In this document: one piece after another, positions 1 through 9,883 of the stretch
How the letters are laid out: every line of letters begins with the position of its first letter
Position numbering within the stretch: the stretch's first letter is position 1
Origin: Streptomyces rubellomurinus
Lineage (GTDB): Bacteria > Actinomycetota > Actinomycetes > Streptomycetales > Streptomycetaceae
Assembly (NCBI RefSeq): GCF_000961885.1
Contig: NZ_JZKH01000113.1
Coordinates: 1-21,043, forward strand
DNA length: 21,043 nucleotides
Reading direction: 5' to 3'
Made by a program: the position numbers and the translations under genes
The notes under the pieces: generated by a model
Database searches by the model: none
What the model was told of the DNA's origin: nothing
The model's input: the letters and a program-made list of their open reading frames with translations, nothing else

Positions 1-552
1 CCCCCGCCCCCACCGGCCACCCTGTCCCCGGCCACTGCGTCCCCGGCTGGGCTCGGGCGGACCCGCCCGCGCTTCCCCGCCCAGGTCGCCGCCGAACTGA
101 AGGCGGCCGGCTGGCACCCCGGCCGCTGGGAGATCCGGCAGGCCGAGGAGTGGGCCGACACCCTGGTCGGGCACGGCGGTCCGGCCGGCCCGGGGCACAC
201 GGTGTTCCCGGCGGCGGTCGAGGCCTGGGCCGAGTTCGGCGGCCTCGCCTTCGACCTGGTCGGGCCCGGCCGCCAGCTGGCCCGCAGCCCGTTCCTGCTC
301 GACCCGCTGTGCGGACTGCACCTGCCGCGCACCCTGTCCGACCTCGGCCGGGCGCTCGGCACCCGGCTCGCCCCGCTCGGCGAGGAGGCGCACGGGCAGT
401 CGCTGCTGGCCATCGACGAGGAGGGCCGGGTCTACGGCCTGGACCACACCGGCGAGTGGTTCCTCGGCCACGGCATCGACCAGGCGATCACCACCCTGGT
501 GCAGGGCACCGCCCCGGAACGGCTGCGCACCGCCGACGGGTACGACGCCTGA
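1..552 (+). CDS. SUKH-3 domain immunity-type protein, 3' part
   Basis: Frame 1 is open from the first base to a TGA at 550-552, giving 183 visible residues; the start lies upstream of the window. After a Pro/Ala-rich stretch (visible residues 1-22) the sequence runs RFPAQVAAELKAAGW, then a WE..QAEEWA segment, a central FPAAVEAWAEFGGL helix, and a C-terminal part with LAIDEEGRVYGLD and GEWFLG. This order (basic entry, Gly-Trp turn, aromatic strand, acidic D.EGRVY strand) matches the SUKH-3 family known from streptomycetes. SUKH proteins are known mostly as immunity partners of polymorphic or contact-delivered toxins, often next to deaminase-like toxin genes. No toxin is visible here; any partner would be left of the window. 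The GTG at 202 is a poor start because it would remove the N-terminal third of the domain. The stop abuts the convergent histidine kinase stop with no gap. Confidence 0.75.
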   Translation, partial: PPPPPATLSPATASPAGLGRTRPRFPAQVAAELKAAGWHPGRWEIRQAEEWADTLVGHGGPAGPGHTVFPAAVEAWAEFGGLAFDLVGPGRQLARSPFLLDPLCGLHLPRTLSDLGRALGTRLAPLGEEAHGQSLLAIDEEGRVYGLDHTGEWFLGHGIDQAITTLVQGTAPERLRTADGYDA

Positions 553-1848
553 CTAGGGCGCCGCGCCCGGCCCCGGCCGCCCGAGCCGGTCCGCCCGGAC
601 GGCCAGCCGGGACGGCAGCACCGCCTCCACCCGGAACCCGCCGTCCGCCTCCGGCCCGGCCGAGAAGGTGCCGCCCAGCGCGATCACCCGCTCCCGCATG
701 CCGACCAGCCCGTTGCCGCCGCTGGGCAGCTTCGCCGCCCCCAACTCCGCGCCCGGGCAGGCGTTCACCACGCTCACCCGCACGCCGTTCGGCGCGTACG
801 CGAGCAGGACGGACACCTGTGCGCCGCCCGCGTGCTTGTGCGCGTTGGTCAGCCCCTCCTGGACGACCCGATAGGCGGTCTGCTCGGCCTCGCCGGTGAA
901 CTCCTGCCGGCTGCCGCTGACCGTCAGCGTCACCGCCATCCCGGCCGCCCGGGACTGGTCCACCAGCCGGGGCAGCCCGGCCAGCGAGTCCGGCTCCGGC
1001 TGGTGGCGGTCCTCGTCCATCCGCAGCACGCCGAGGATCTCGCGCAGTTCGTTCAGCGCCTGCCGGCCCACCTCGCCCATCAGCTTGGCGCTCTGCGCGG
1101 CCTTCGCCGGGTCCTTGGCGACGATCCGCTCCAGCGCCCCGGCGTGCACCACCATCAGCGACACCCGGTGCGCCACCACGTCGTGCATCTCCCGGGCGAT
1201 CCTGGTCCGCTCCTCCAGCCGGGCCCGGCGGGCGCGCTCCCGGGCCTGCTCGGCCAGCAGGTCCAGCTCGGTCTCCAGGCCGTGCGCGCGGTCCTTGAGC
1301 GACTCGATCAGCCGCCGCCGCGCGCCCACGTACAGGCCGGTCACCACCGGCGGGACGGTGAGCCCGACCGCCACCAGCACGGCCACCAGCACCTGGACCC
1401 ACAGGGCCGGCTGCTCCACCGCCGTGTCGCCGGGCGTCAGCATCGACACCATCATCACGGCGACCGCCTCGGCGAAGGCCAGCACCGACAGCGACACCAG
1501 CCGCCGGCGCCGCGAGGGCCACTCCCAGGTCTCCGCCAGCGTGTACAGCGACACCACCAGCAGCAGCACCCCGAGCATCCCGGGCAGCACCGCCAGGGTC
1601 ACCAGCACCGGAACGGCCGGCCACCGCCGGCGCAGCACCAGCGAGCCGCCCGCCAGCGTGCCGACCACCGCGACCGCGGCCGTGCCCGCGGCGGACAGGT
1701 CCACCCGGGCGCTCAGGAAGGCGACCGTGCTGACCGCGCACTCCAGCGCGGCCAGCAGCGCCAGTCCGATGTCCAGGAAGGCGCTGCGCGGCCGCTTCCA
1801 CCACCAGAACGGGTTGACCGGCGCGCGCTCCCCAGGCGACTTGCTCAT
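553..1848 (-). CDS. sensor histidine kinase, HisKA_3/NarX type, orphan in this window
   Basis: A membrane-bound two-component kinase of 431 aa. Residues 23-175 hold about five hydrophobic membrane segments with no obvious extracellular sensor domain. A coiled-coil linker follows (about 175-212). The HisKA_3 dimerisation/phospho-acceptor box is ERTRIAREMHDVVAHRVSLM with His222 as the predicted phosphorylated residue. The C-terminal HATPase_c domain has the N-box QEGLTNAHKHA and the G-box GNGLVGMRERV. The ATG at 1848 is preferred over an open extension to 2019, because that extension is low-complexity sequence in a divergent promoter region and the family normally starts just before the first membrane helix. 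The ribosome binding site is weak (GTGGGGC). Its stop abuts the convergent SUKH-3 gene. No response regulator adjoins it, although NarL-family partners usually lie directly downstream. The signal sensed is unknown. Confidence 0.9.
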   Translation of the reverse strand: MSKSPGERAPVNPFWWWKRPRSAFLDIGLALLAALECAVSTVAFLSARVDLSAAGTAAVAVVGTLAGGSLVLRRRWPAVPVLVTLAVLPGMLGVLLLVVSLYTLAETWEWPSRRRRLVSLSVLAFAEAVAVMMVSMLTPGDTAVEQPALWVQVLVAVLVAVGLTVPPVVTGLYVGARRRLIESLKDRAHGLETELDLLAEQARERARRARLEERTRIAREMHDVVAHRVSLMVVHAGALERIVAKDPAKAAQSAKLMGEVGRQALNELREILGVLRMDEDRHQPEPDSLAGLPRLVDQSRAAGMAVTLTVSGSRQEFTGEAEQTAYRVVQEGLTNAHKHAGGAQVSVLLAYAPNGVRVSVVNACPGAELGAAKLPSGGNGLVGMRERVIALGGTFSAGPEADGGFRVEAVLPSRLAVRADRLGRPGPGAAP

Positions 1849-1997
1849 GCCCCACAGCCTAGAGCGTGCCCCTCGGGCACCGCCGGGCAAGGCCTCCCAC
1901 CCTTCCCACCGGAACCACCCGTCACACCTCCCGCGCCCCTCAAGTGGTCCATACCACAAGCCGTTCCGGTCGCGCTGTCCGCCATCCGGCCACCTCG

Positions 1998-2026
1998 CGG
2001 ACAGCGACCGCCCCGACACCTATGCT
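1998..2026 (+). promoter_or_regulatory. candidate ppc promoter
   Basis: CGGACA (1998-2003), 17 bp, TATGCT (2021-2026) is the best housekeeping-type -35/-10 pair seen upstream of ppc. It predicts a leader of about 100 nt before the GTG at 2131. It lies in the 282-bp divergent region shared with the histidine kinase. This is a motif match only. Confidence 0.35.
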
Positions 2027-2130
2027 GGTCGCGTCGGACAGCGCGGTCCGCACGCGTCACACCCGCCACTCTGCGCGTGGACCTGTGACGATGAGCCGTT
2101 GCCGAACCCCACCACCACAGGGAGCCAGCC

Positions 2131-4944
<2,814 letters not shown>

Positions 4945-4960
4945 CGGACGGCACGAACGG

Positions 4961-5006
4961 CGAAGGGGCCGTTGTCCATCCCCCCGGATGGACAACGGCC
5001 CCTTCG
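4961..5006. terminator. bidirectional terminator, perfect 21-bp hairpin
   Basis: Positions 4961-4981 are exactly complementary to 4986-5006 around a four-base CCCC loop. It sits between the ppc stop (4944) and the convergent membrane-protein stop (5027), so it can end transcription from both sides. It has no U-tract, as is common for GC-rich actinomycete terminators. Confidence 0.85.
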
Positions 5007-5026
5007 AGCTTCTTCCGGGGCCGCTC

Positions 5027-5980
5027 CTACAGCGGGACCCCGTCCACCAGCAGCGGCCCGTACCGCCGCTTGAACTCCGCCGTCAGCTGCGGCATCCGGT
5101 CCCGGAGGTAGCCCGGCCAGACGACCTTCACCCCGGCGCCGCCGTCGAGCAGCCGCCAGTGCCAGCTCTCGACGTTCTGGGACTTCCAGTAGGCGGCGTC
5201 CGCCCTGGCCTTCTCGGTGACGGCCCGCAGCTCGGCGAACGAGTGCTCCGCGTCCTCGAACACCAGCCTGGTGGCCGGCCACGGCCGGACCGCCGCCCGC
5301 ACCGCCTCGTCGAAGCCGCCGTCCCCGGGGACGCGCTTGACGTGGAGCGTCTGCGCGCCCGGGTCCCAGCAGAAGCCGAGGTAGCGGTCCGCGAACTGCT
5401 TGGCCCCGAGCTCGTCGACGGCCTTGGCCGCCTCGTGCGGGGCGATCGTCTCCTGCGCCGTGCGCGGCACCCCGGGGGTCGGGAACGGCGCCTCGGCGAA
5501 CTCCCGCCAGGAGGACGACCCGTGCCACTGGGCGTCGATCCAGAAGTCCCCCGTGCCGTCGCTCTTCGCGGGGTCGCAGGAGGCGACGGGGCTGCCGGGG
5601 AGGTCCGACACCGGTGGTGGAGTCCACGGCGGCCCGGTGCGGAAGCCCGTGGAGCTTCCGGACGGCGAGCCGGACGGAGCCCCGGTCGGAGAAGCGGACG
5701 GGGAGGCGGAGGCGGACGGGCTCGCCGGTGCCACCATCGCCGTCTCCGACCCGCCGCCCCCGCCGAGTTGGGCCAGGCCGCCCATCCCGACCGCCAGCAC
5801 CACGACGACCGCCGACCCCCGTACGGCAGCCCGACGCCGCGCCCGGCGCGCGCCCGCCTTCCTCAGCCCGGCCAGCGGCACGGCGCCGCCGGTCACCCCG
5901 TCCGCCCGCGCGCCCAGCCGGACGACCAGCTCCCGCTCGAACTGCCCCGATGCCCCGCCGGTGTCGCCCTCAGTGGCCAT
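5027..5980 (-). CDS. single-pass membrane protein encoded with a SigE-family sigma factor
   Basis: A 317-aa protein of no recognised enzymatic family. A cytoplasmic N-terminus (1-52) ends in the Arg-rich run ARRARRR. One membrane segment follows (about 53-72, rich in Ala, Val and Gly), then a Ser/Pro/Ala-rich linker of S-P and S-A repeats (about 85-125). The predicted extracellular domain (about 130-317) has two cysteines (135 and 204) that could form a disulfide, and Trp/Tyr-rich segments. Its ATG at 5980 lies inside the end of the sigma gene, an 11-base overlap, so translation is probably coupled. The topology fits an anti-sigma or signal-receiving partner, but I see no zinc-binding anti-sigma (ZAS) motif, so the anti-sigma role is inference from context only. 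Confidence 0.8.
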   Translation of the reverse strand: MATEGDTGGASGQFERELVVRLGARADGVTGGAVPLAGLRKAGARRARRRAAVRGSAVVVVLAVGMGGLAQLGGGGGSETAMVAPASPSASASPSASPTGAPSGSPSGSSTGFRTGPPWTPPPVSDLPGSPVASCDPAKSDGTGDFWIDAQWHGSSSWREFAEAPFPTPGVPRTAQETIAPHEAAKAVDELGAKQFADRYLGFCWDPGAQTLHVKRVPGDGGFDEAVRAAVRPWPATRLVFEDAEHSFAELRAVTEKARADAAYWKSQNVESWHWRLLDGGAGVKVVWPGYLRDRMPQLTAEFKRRYGPLLVDGVPL

Positions 5981-6491
5981 GTGCGACCAACTCCCTCTCC
6001 CCAGCCAGTTCCTGGCGAAGCGCCTTGACGGCCCTGGCCAGGTGCGTCTTGGCGGTCGGCAGCGAGCAGCCCAGCTCCTCCGCCACCCGTGCGACCGGGA
6101 GGTCCACGTAGTAGCGCAGCACCACGGCGGCCCGCTGACGCTTCGGCAGCGCCCGCAGCGCCTCCGCGAGCCGCTCGTCCCCGGCGTCCGCCGGGTCCTG
6201 CGGGGCGTCCGGCAGTTCGGAGGTCAGCACCTCCCGCCGGGTCCGCCGCCAGCGGGAGACGTGCGTGCGGACCATCGCGGTCCGCACGTACCCCTCGGCC
6301 GCCTGCGGGTCCCGGATGGCGAAGCGCTTCGGGTACACCCGGGTCAGCGCGTCGTGCAGCAGGTCCCTGGCGTCGTGCAGGTCCCCGGTGATCAGGAAGG
6401 CCCCGCGCAGCAGTGCGTGGTACCGCGCCGCGACGAACTCGTCGAACGGGTCCCCGCCGACGCCCCCGGGGGCCACCGCATCACGCTTCAT
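5970..6491 (-). CDS. SigE-family ECF RNA polymerase sigma factor
   Basis: A sigma-70 factor with only regions 2 and 4, directing RNA polymerase to a small regulon. With the ATG at 6491 it is 173 aa. Region 2 (about 14-82) has DPFDEFVAARYHALLRGAFLITGD, a helix around ARDLLHDALTRVY, and the DNA-contacting segment AEGYVRTAMVRTHVSRWRR. Region 4 (about 108-162) has LPKRQRAAVVLRYYVDLP followed by the helix-turn-helix VAEELGCSLPTAKTHLARAVKAL. This is the pattern of the actinobacterial SigE-like ECF family. A GTG at 6506 would add five residues; neither start has a clear ribosome binding site. It overlaps the downstream membrane-protein gene by 11 bases, so the pair forms one unit. A terminator at 6561-6589 separates it from the gene upstream. 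Confidence 0.92.
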   Translation of the reverse strand: MKRDAVAPGGVGGDPFDEFVAARYHALLRGAFLITGDLHDARDLLHDALTRVYPKRFAIRDPQAAEGYVRTAMVRTHVSRWRRTRREVLTSELPDAPQDPADAGDERLAEALRALPKRQRAAVVLRYYVDLPVARVAEELGCSLPTAKTHLARAVKALRQELAGERELVAHGH

Positions 6492-6560
6492 ACCCACAGG
6501 ACGCACCGCCCGTCGAAAACGGATGACAAACCGAACGACGGATTTTCAGACCAACACGAA

Positions 6561-6589
6561 GGGCCGGCGCTCACCGAGAGCACCGGCCC
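6561..6589 (-). terminator. terminator after the small secreted protein gene
   Basis: Arms 6561-6572 and 6578-6589 around a five-base loop. Read on the minus strand, all 12 pairs form with a single G-U wobble; on the plus strand that position is a C-A mismatch. This orientation bias shows it serves the minus-strand gene ending at 6606. A moderately T-rich stretch follows on that strand. Confidence 0.7.
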
Positions 6590-6605
6590 CTTCCGTCCCA
6601 CGTTC

Positions 6606-6929
6606 CTACTCCGCGGGCTCCCCCGCGCGCCTGCGCCGCAGCCACAGCGCGGCACCGCCGGCCGACACCAGCAGGCCGCCGCCGACCGCGAGCAGCCCCG
6701 CGTCCGGCCCCATCGAGTCACCGAGCACCGGCGCGAACTGCGCCGCCGCGGGCTCCGGGGTGACCGCCGGGTCCGGCTCCGCGACCGGGTCGGCGTGCGC
6801 CATCGCGCCGCCCGACAGCAGCGCTCCCGCCACCCCCAGCGCGCCGGCCGTGCCGACCCGTCGCCCGAGCTGCACCAGCCGGACCACCCGGCGCCGCCGA
6901 AGCCGGCGGACCGGACGCAATCTCCGCAT
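6606..6929 (-). CDS. small secreted, C-terminally anchored protein of unknown function
   Basis: A 107-aa protein. The first 24 residues contain about a dozen arginines, followed by a hydrophobic Ala/Gly/Leu core (26-42) and a likely signal peptidase site at AMAHA-DP (about 46/47). The mature part begins with a short Pro/Glu/Ala-rich segment (about 48-66). It ends with a second hydrophobic segment (about 78-96) and a cytosolic RRRR stop-transfer cluster (98-101). This is the shape of a wall- or membrane-anchored peptide, but I see no LPXTG or LAXTG sorting motif before the last helix. The ATG at 6929 has a good GGGGAG site six bases upstream. It lies upstream of the sigma factor on the same strand but is separated by a terminator. 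I do not recognise the family. Confidence 0.75.
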   Translation of the reverse strand: MRRLRPVRRLRRRRVVRLVQLGRRVGTAGALGVAGALLSGGAMAHADPVAEPDPAVTPEPAAAQFAPVLGDSMGPDAGLLAVGGGLLVSAGGAALWLRRRRAGEPAE

Positions 6930-7037
6930 CGAGAACTCCCCAGGACCCGTTCGCGTACCAGGGCGACGCTATCCGATCGCCCACAGGGTTCTCACACGGA
7001 TTCAGGTGTGGGCGGGCAAGCGTTGTACGACCGTTGC

Positions 7038-7085
7038 GTACGCCGCTCAGTACGCCGCGCAGTACGCCGCAGAGTACGCCGCACA
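7038..7085. repeat. four tandem 12-bp repeats
   Basis: Units start at 7038, 7050, 7062 and 7074 and share GTACGCCGC followed by three variable bases (TCA, GCA, AGA, ACA). They lie between the pth stop (7117) and the start of the small secreted protein gene (6929), so they are in that gene's upstream region. No gene is called across them. Confidence 0.85.
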
Positions 7086-7116
7086 TCCCGCCGCCGGGAC
7101 CGCCCGTGACGGACCG

Positions 7117-7695
7117 TCAGGAGTTGTACGTGCCCTGCGCCCGCTCCAGCCCCTCGGACAGCAGCGCCTCCACCGCGTCCGCCGAGCGGTCCACGAACCA
7201 CTCCAGCTCCTTGCGCTCGGTCGAGGAGAAGTCCTTCAGCACGAAGTCCGCGACCTCCATCCGGCCCGGCGGCCGGCCGATCCCGCAGCGCACCCGGTAG
7301 TAGTCCGGGCCGAGCGACTTGGTGATCGACTTCAGCCCGTTGTGGCCGTTGTCCCCGCCGCCCAGCTTCAGCCGCAGCGCCGCGTAGTCGATGTCCAGCT
7401 CGTCGTGGACGGCGATCAGCGCCGAGGCCGGCACCTTGTAGAAGTCCCGCAGCGCCGTCACCGGCCCGCCGGAGAGGTTCATGAAGGACATCGGCTTGGC
7501 CAGCACCACCCGCCGGCCCGCCAGCCGCCCCTCGGCCACCTGCGCCCGGCTCTTGTGCGCCTTGAACTTGGCGCCGATCCGCTGCGCCAGCAGGTCGACC
7601 ACCATGAAGCCGATGTTGTGCCGGTTCCGGGCGTACTGCTCGCCCGGGTTGCCCAGCCCCACCACCAGCCAGGGGCCCTCGTACTCGTCCGCCAT
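7117..7695 (-). CDS. pth: peptidyl-tRNA hydrolase
   Basis: Cleaves the ester bond of peptidyl-tRNA that drops off ribosomes, recycling tRNA in the cytoplasm. It is 192 aa, usual for bacterial Pth. The N-terminal VVGLGNPG carries Asn16, and NRHNIGF carries catalytic His26. [10 protein letters not shown] carries Asn73, VHDELDI carries Asp98 and [12 protein letters not shown] carries Asn119. These match the E. coli Asn10/His20/Asn68/Asp93/Asn114 set. The ATG at 7695 has AAGGAG six bases upstream. It follows rplY on the same strand, but a strong hairpin lies in the 108-bp gap, so co-transcription would need read-through. Confidence 0.98.
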   Translation of the reverse strand: MADEYEGPWLVVGLGNPGEQYARNRHNIGFMVVDLLAQRIGAKFKAHKSRAQVAEGRLAGRRVVLAKPMSFMNLSGGPVTALRDFYKVPASALIAVHDELDIDYAALRLKLGGGDNGHNGLKSITKSLGPDYYRVRCGIGRPPGRMEVADFVLKDFSSTERKELEWFVDRSADAVEALLSEGLERAQGTYNS

Positions 7696-7735
7696 CCTTC
7701 ACTCCTTCGCGCTCGACGCCATCATCCCGGACACA

Positions 7736-7777
7736 CCGCTGCCCCGGCCGCTCCAGCGGGAGCGACCGGGGCAGCGG
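7736..7777 (-). terminator. hairpin between rplY and pth
   Basis: Arms 7736-7754 and 7759-7777 form a 19-bp stem with a four-base loop. On the minus-strand RNA the only non-Watson-Crick pair is a G-U wobble; on the plus strand it would be a C-A mismatch. It lies 26 bases past the rplY stop and before pth, so it probably ends or attenuates the rplY transcript. Confidence 0.75.
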
Positions 7778-7803
7778 CCTTCAGCTACGTGGTGCTACGA
7801 GGC

Positions 7804-8391
7804 TCAGGCCTCGGCGCCCTCGGCCTCGGCGGCCTCGTCCTCGGCCGGGGCGGCCTGGGCGGCGATGACCTGCAGGACGACGGCGTCGGCGTCGACGGCC
7901 AGCGAGACGCCGGCCGGCAGGACGATGTCCTTGGCGTGCACCGAGGCACCGGCCTCCAGGCCGGCGACGGAGACGGTGACGGCCTCGGGCAGGTGGGTGG
8001 CCTCGGCCTCGATCGGCAGGGCCTGCAGGACGTGCTCCAGCAGGTTGCCGCCCGGGGCCAGCTCGCCCTCGGTGTGGACCGGAACCTCGACGGTGACCTT
8101 CTCGCCACGCTTGACCAGCAGCAGGTCGACGTGCTCGATGTCGCGCTTGATGGCCTCGCGCTGGACGGCCTTCGGCAGGACGTACTCGTCCTTGCCCTCG
8201 ATCGGCACGACCAGCAGGGCGTTCGGGGTCTTCAGGGCCATCATCAGGTCGTGGGCCGGCAGGTTCAGGTGAACCGGGGCGTGGCCGTGGCCGTAGACGA
8301 CACCGGGGACGAAGCCGGCGCGACGGGCGCGACGGGCGGCACCCTTGCCGAACTCGGTACGGGTCTCGGCGGCAAGGCGGATCTCGGACAC
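7804..8391 (-). CDS. rplY: 50S ribosomal protein L25, long Ctc/TL5 form
   Basis: Binds 5S rRNA in the large ribosomal subunit. At 195 aa it is the long two-domain form. The N-terminal L25 domain (about 4-90) begins EIRLAAETRTEFGKGAARRARRAG and contains PGVVYGHG. The C-terminal TL5 domain (about 95-180) holds KVTVEVPVH and the VTVSVAGLEAG, HAKDIVLPAGV segments. It ends in an acidic Ala/Glu tail typical of actinobacterial L25. The GTG at 8391 has GAGGAG seven bases upstream. Gene order prs-rplY-pth is widely conserved in actinobacteria. The gene is called ctc in Bacillus, where it responds to stress. Confidence 0.97.
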   Translation of the reverse strand: MSEIRLAAETRTEFGKGAARRARRAGFVPGVVYGHGHAPVHLNLPAHDLMMALKTPNALLVVPIEGKDEYVLPKAVQREAIKRDIEHVDLLLVKRGEKVTVEVPVHTEGELAPGGNLLEHVLQALPIEAEATHLPEAVTVSVAGLEAGASVHAKDIVLPAGVSLAVDADAVVLQVIAAQAAPAEDEAAEAEGAEA

Positions 8392-8704
8392 GACTGCACT
8401 CCTCGTGAAAATGGCGCGGGGGTGCAGGCAACGCGAAAAACCGCCGGGACCACACCCTCAGTACGTTCGGGGGTCACTCGGCGGCAACGGCCTCTGCCGG
8501 CGGACGGAATCCGCTACCGGCAGCGCGTCGATCACGGAGCGGGCGCCCGTCCAGCGGGCACACGGCATCCCTCGCCGAGCAGTTTCACGAGTCTAACCGC
8601 ACCGGGGCCCTCCCGCGAAATCGGCGGCGGCCCCGGCCCGTCCGGACCGGGGCCGCCGCGGGGCCCTCGTCAGTGCACGCCCGCCGGGGCGGGCGCCGAT
8701 CGGC
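8392..8704. other. 313-bp intergenic region between prs and rplY
   Basis: Contains the prs hairpin at 8624-8659, a short GGGCCC-rich stretch near 8602-8610 and the rplY ribosome binding site next to 8391. I find no credible open reading frame and no promoter I would defend. Confidence 0.5.
8624..8659 (-). terminator. terminator after prs
   Basis: Arms 8624-8636 and 8647-8659 are perfectly complementary (13 bp, GCGGCGGCCCCGG) with a ten-base loop. It begins 45 bases beyond the prs stop at 8705 and has no U-tract. Confidence 0.7.
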
Positions 8705-9682
8705 TCAGTGCACGCCCTCGAACAGGCTGGTGACCGAGCCCTCCTCGAACACCTCGCGGATCGCGGCCGCGATCGACGGGGCGATCGACAGCGTGGTGAT
8801 CTTGTCCAGCTGGAGCTCCGCCGGGGTGGGCAGCGTGTTGGTGAACACGAACTCGCTCACCCGCGAGTTCTTCAGCCGGTCCGCGGCCGGGCCGGAGAGC
8901 ACGCCGTGGGTCGCGGCCACGACGACGTCCGCCGCGCCGTTCTCGAACAGCGCGTCGGCCGCGGCGCAGATGGTGCCGGCGGTGTCGATCATGTCGTCGA
9001 CCAGGACGCAGACCCGGCCCTTGACGTCACCGACGACCTCGGCCGACAGGATGGTGTTGGCCTGGGTCATGTCGCGGCGCTTGTGGATGATCGCCAGCGG
9101 GGCGTCCAGCCGGTCGCACCACTGGTCGGCCACCTTCACGCGGCCGGCGTCCGGCGAGACGACGGTCAGCTTGGAGCGGTCCACCTTCTCGCCGATGTAG
9201 TCGGCCAGCAGCGGCAGCGCGAACAGGTGGTCCACCGGGCCGTCGAAGAAGCCCTGGATCTGCGCGGTGTGCAGGTCCACGGCCATCAGGCGGTCGGCAC
9301 CGGCCTGGCGCAGCAGGTCGGCGATCAGGCGGGCGGAGATGGGCTCGCGGCCCAGGTGCTTCTTGTCCTGGCGGGCGTACCCGTAGAACGGCAGGATCGC
9401 GGTGATGCTCCGGGCGGAGGCCCGCTTCAGAGCATCGATCATGATCAGCTGCTCCATGATCCACTGGTTGATGGGAGCCGTGTGGCTCTGCATCACGAAG
9501 CAGTCCGCGCCGCGCGCCGACTCCAGGAAGCGGACGTAGATCTCGCCGTTGGCGAAGTCGAGGGCCTTGGTCGGAACCAGCTCGGTCCCCAGCGCCTCGG
9601 CAACCTCCTTCGCCAGCTCCGGGTGGGCACGGCCGGAGAAGAGCTTGAGCTTCTTCTCACCCGACGTCGTGATCCCGCTCAC
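8705..9682 (-). CDS. prs: ribose-phosphate pyrophosphokinase (PRPP synthase)
   Basis: Transfers pyrophosphate from ATP to ribose 5-phosphate to make PRPP, the precursor of purines, pyrimidines, His, Trp and NAD. It is 325 aa. Two phosphoribosyltransferase-type domains are visible: DFANGEIYVRF and CFVMQSHT in the N-terminal half, the catalytic flexible loop YGYARQDKKHLGREP (about residues 100-114), the VDLHTAQIQGFF segment (about 135) and the PRPP-binding loop VDDMIDTAGT (about 228-237). The GTG at 9682 was chosen because GAGGAG lies eight bases upstream and the family starts there; the 42 residues that could be read before it are low-complexity. It follows glmU on the same strand after 201 bp, the usual actinobacterial order. 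Confidence 0.97.
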   Translation of the reverse strand: MSGITTSGEKKLKLFSGRAHPELAKEVAEALGTELVPTKALDFANGEIYVRFLESARGADCFVMQSHTAPINQWIMEQLIMIDALKRASARSITAILPFYGYARQDKKHLGREPISARLIADLLRQAGADRLMAVDLHTAQIQGFFDGPVDHLFALPLLADYIGEKVDRSKLTVVSPDAGRVKVADQWCDRLDAPLAIIHKRRDMTQANTILSAEVVGDVKGRVCVLVDDMIDTAGTICAAADALFENGAADVVVAATHGVLSGPAADRLKNSRVSEFVFTNTLPTPAELQLDKITTLSIAPSIAAAIREVFEEGSVTSLFEGVH

Positions 9683-9883
9683 TGCACCGTCTCCTCGCGT
9701 TGCGGACGCTGAACCCCGCACCCCGCCCGGGCAGGCGCAGCCCGCACGCGACAGGGATCGGGGAATTGTCGGTACGCCTGGACACGGGCGGTAAGCCCAG
9801 TGGCGCACGTATGTCCCCCAGGTTACGCGCCCGCGCAGAAACCGTCCGCCCCGGGACCGCCCCCAGGATTCCCGCCCGTCCCG

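Noticed and set aside
7038..7085. Possible CRISPR array
   Set aside because: Units are 12 bp, directly abutting, with no spacers and no cas gene nearby.
8392..8704. Small gene in the prs-rplY gap
   Set aside because: Only short frames without ribosome binding sites, and the region is largely hairpin and GC-rich spacer.
6265..8733. 822-aa plus-strand frame across the sigma, pth and rplY region
   Set aside because: It crosses several well-supported minus-strand genes and has no domain-like sequence; the YAAQYAAQ run it shows is just the 12-bp repeat being read.
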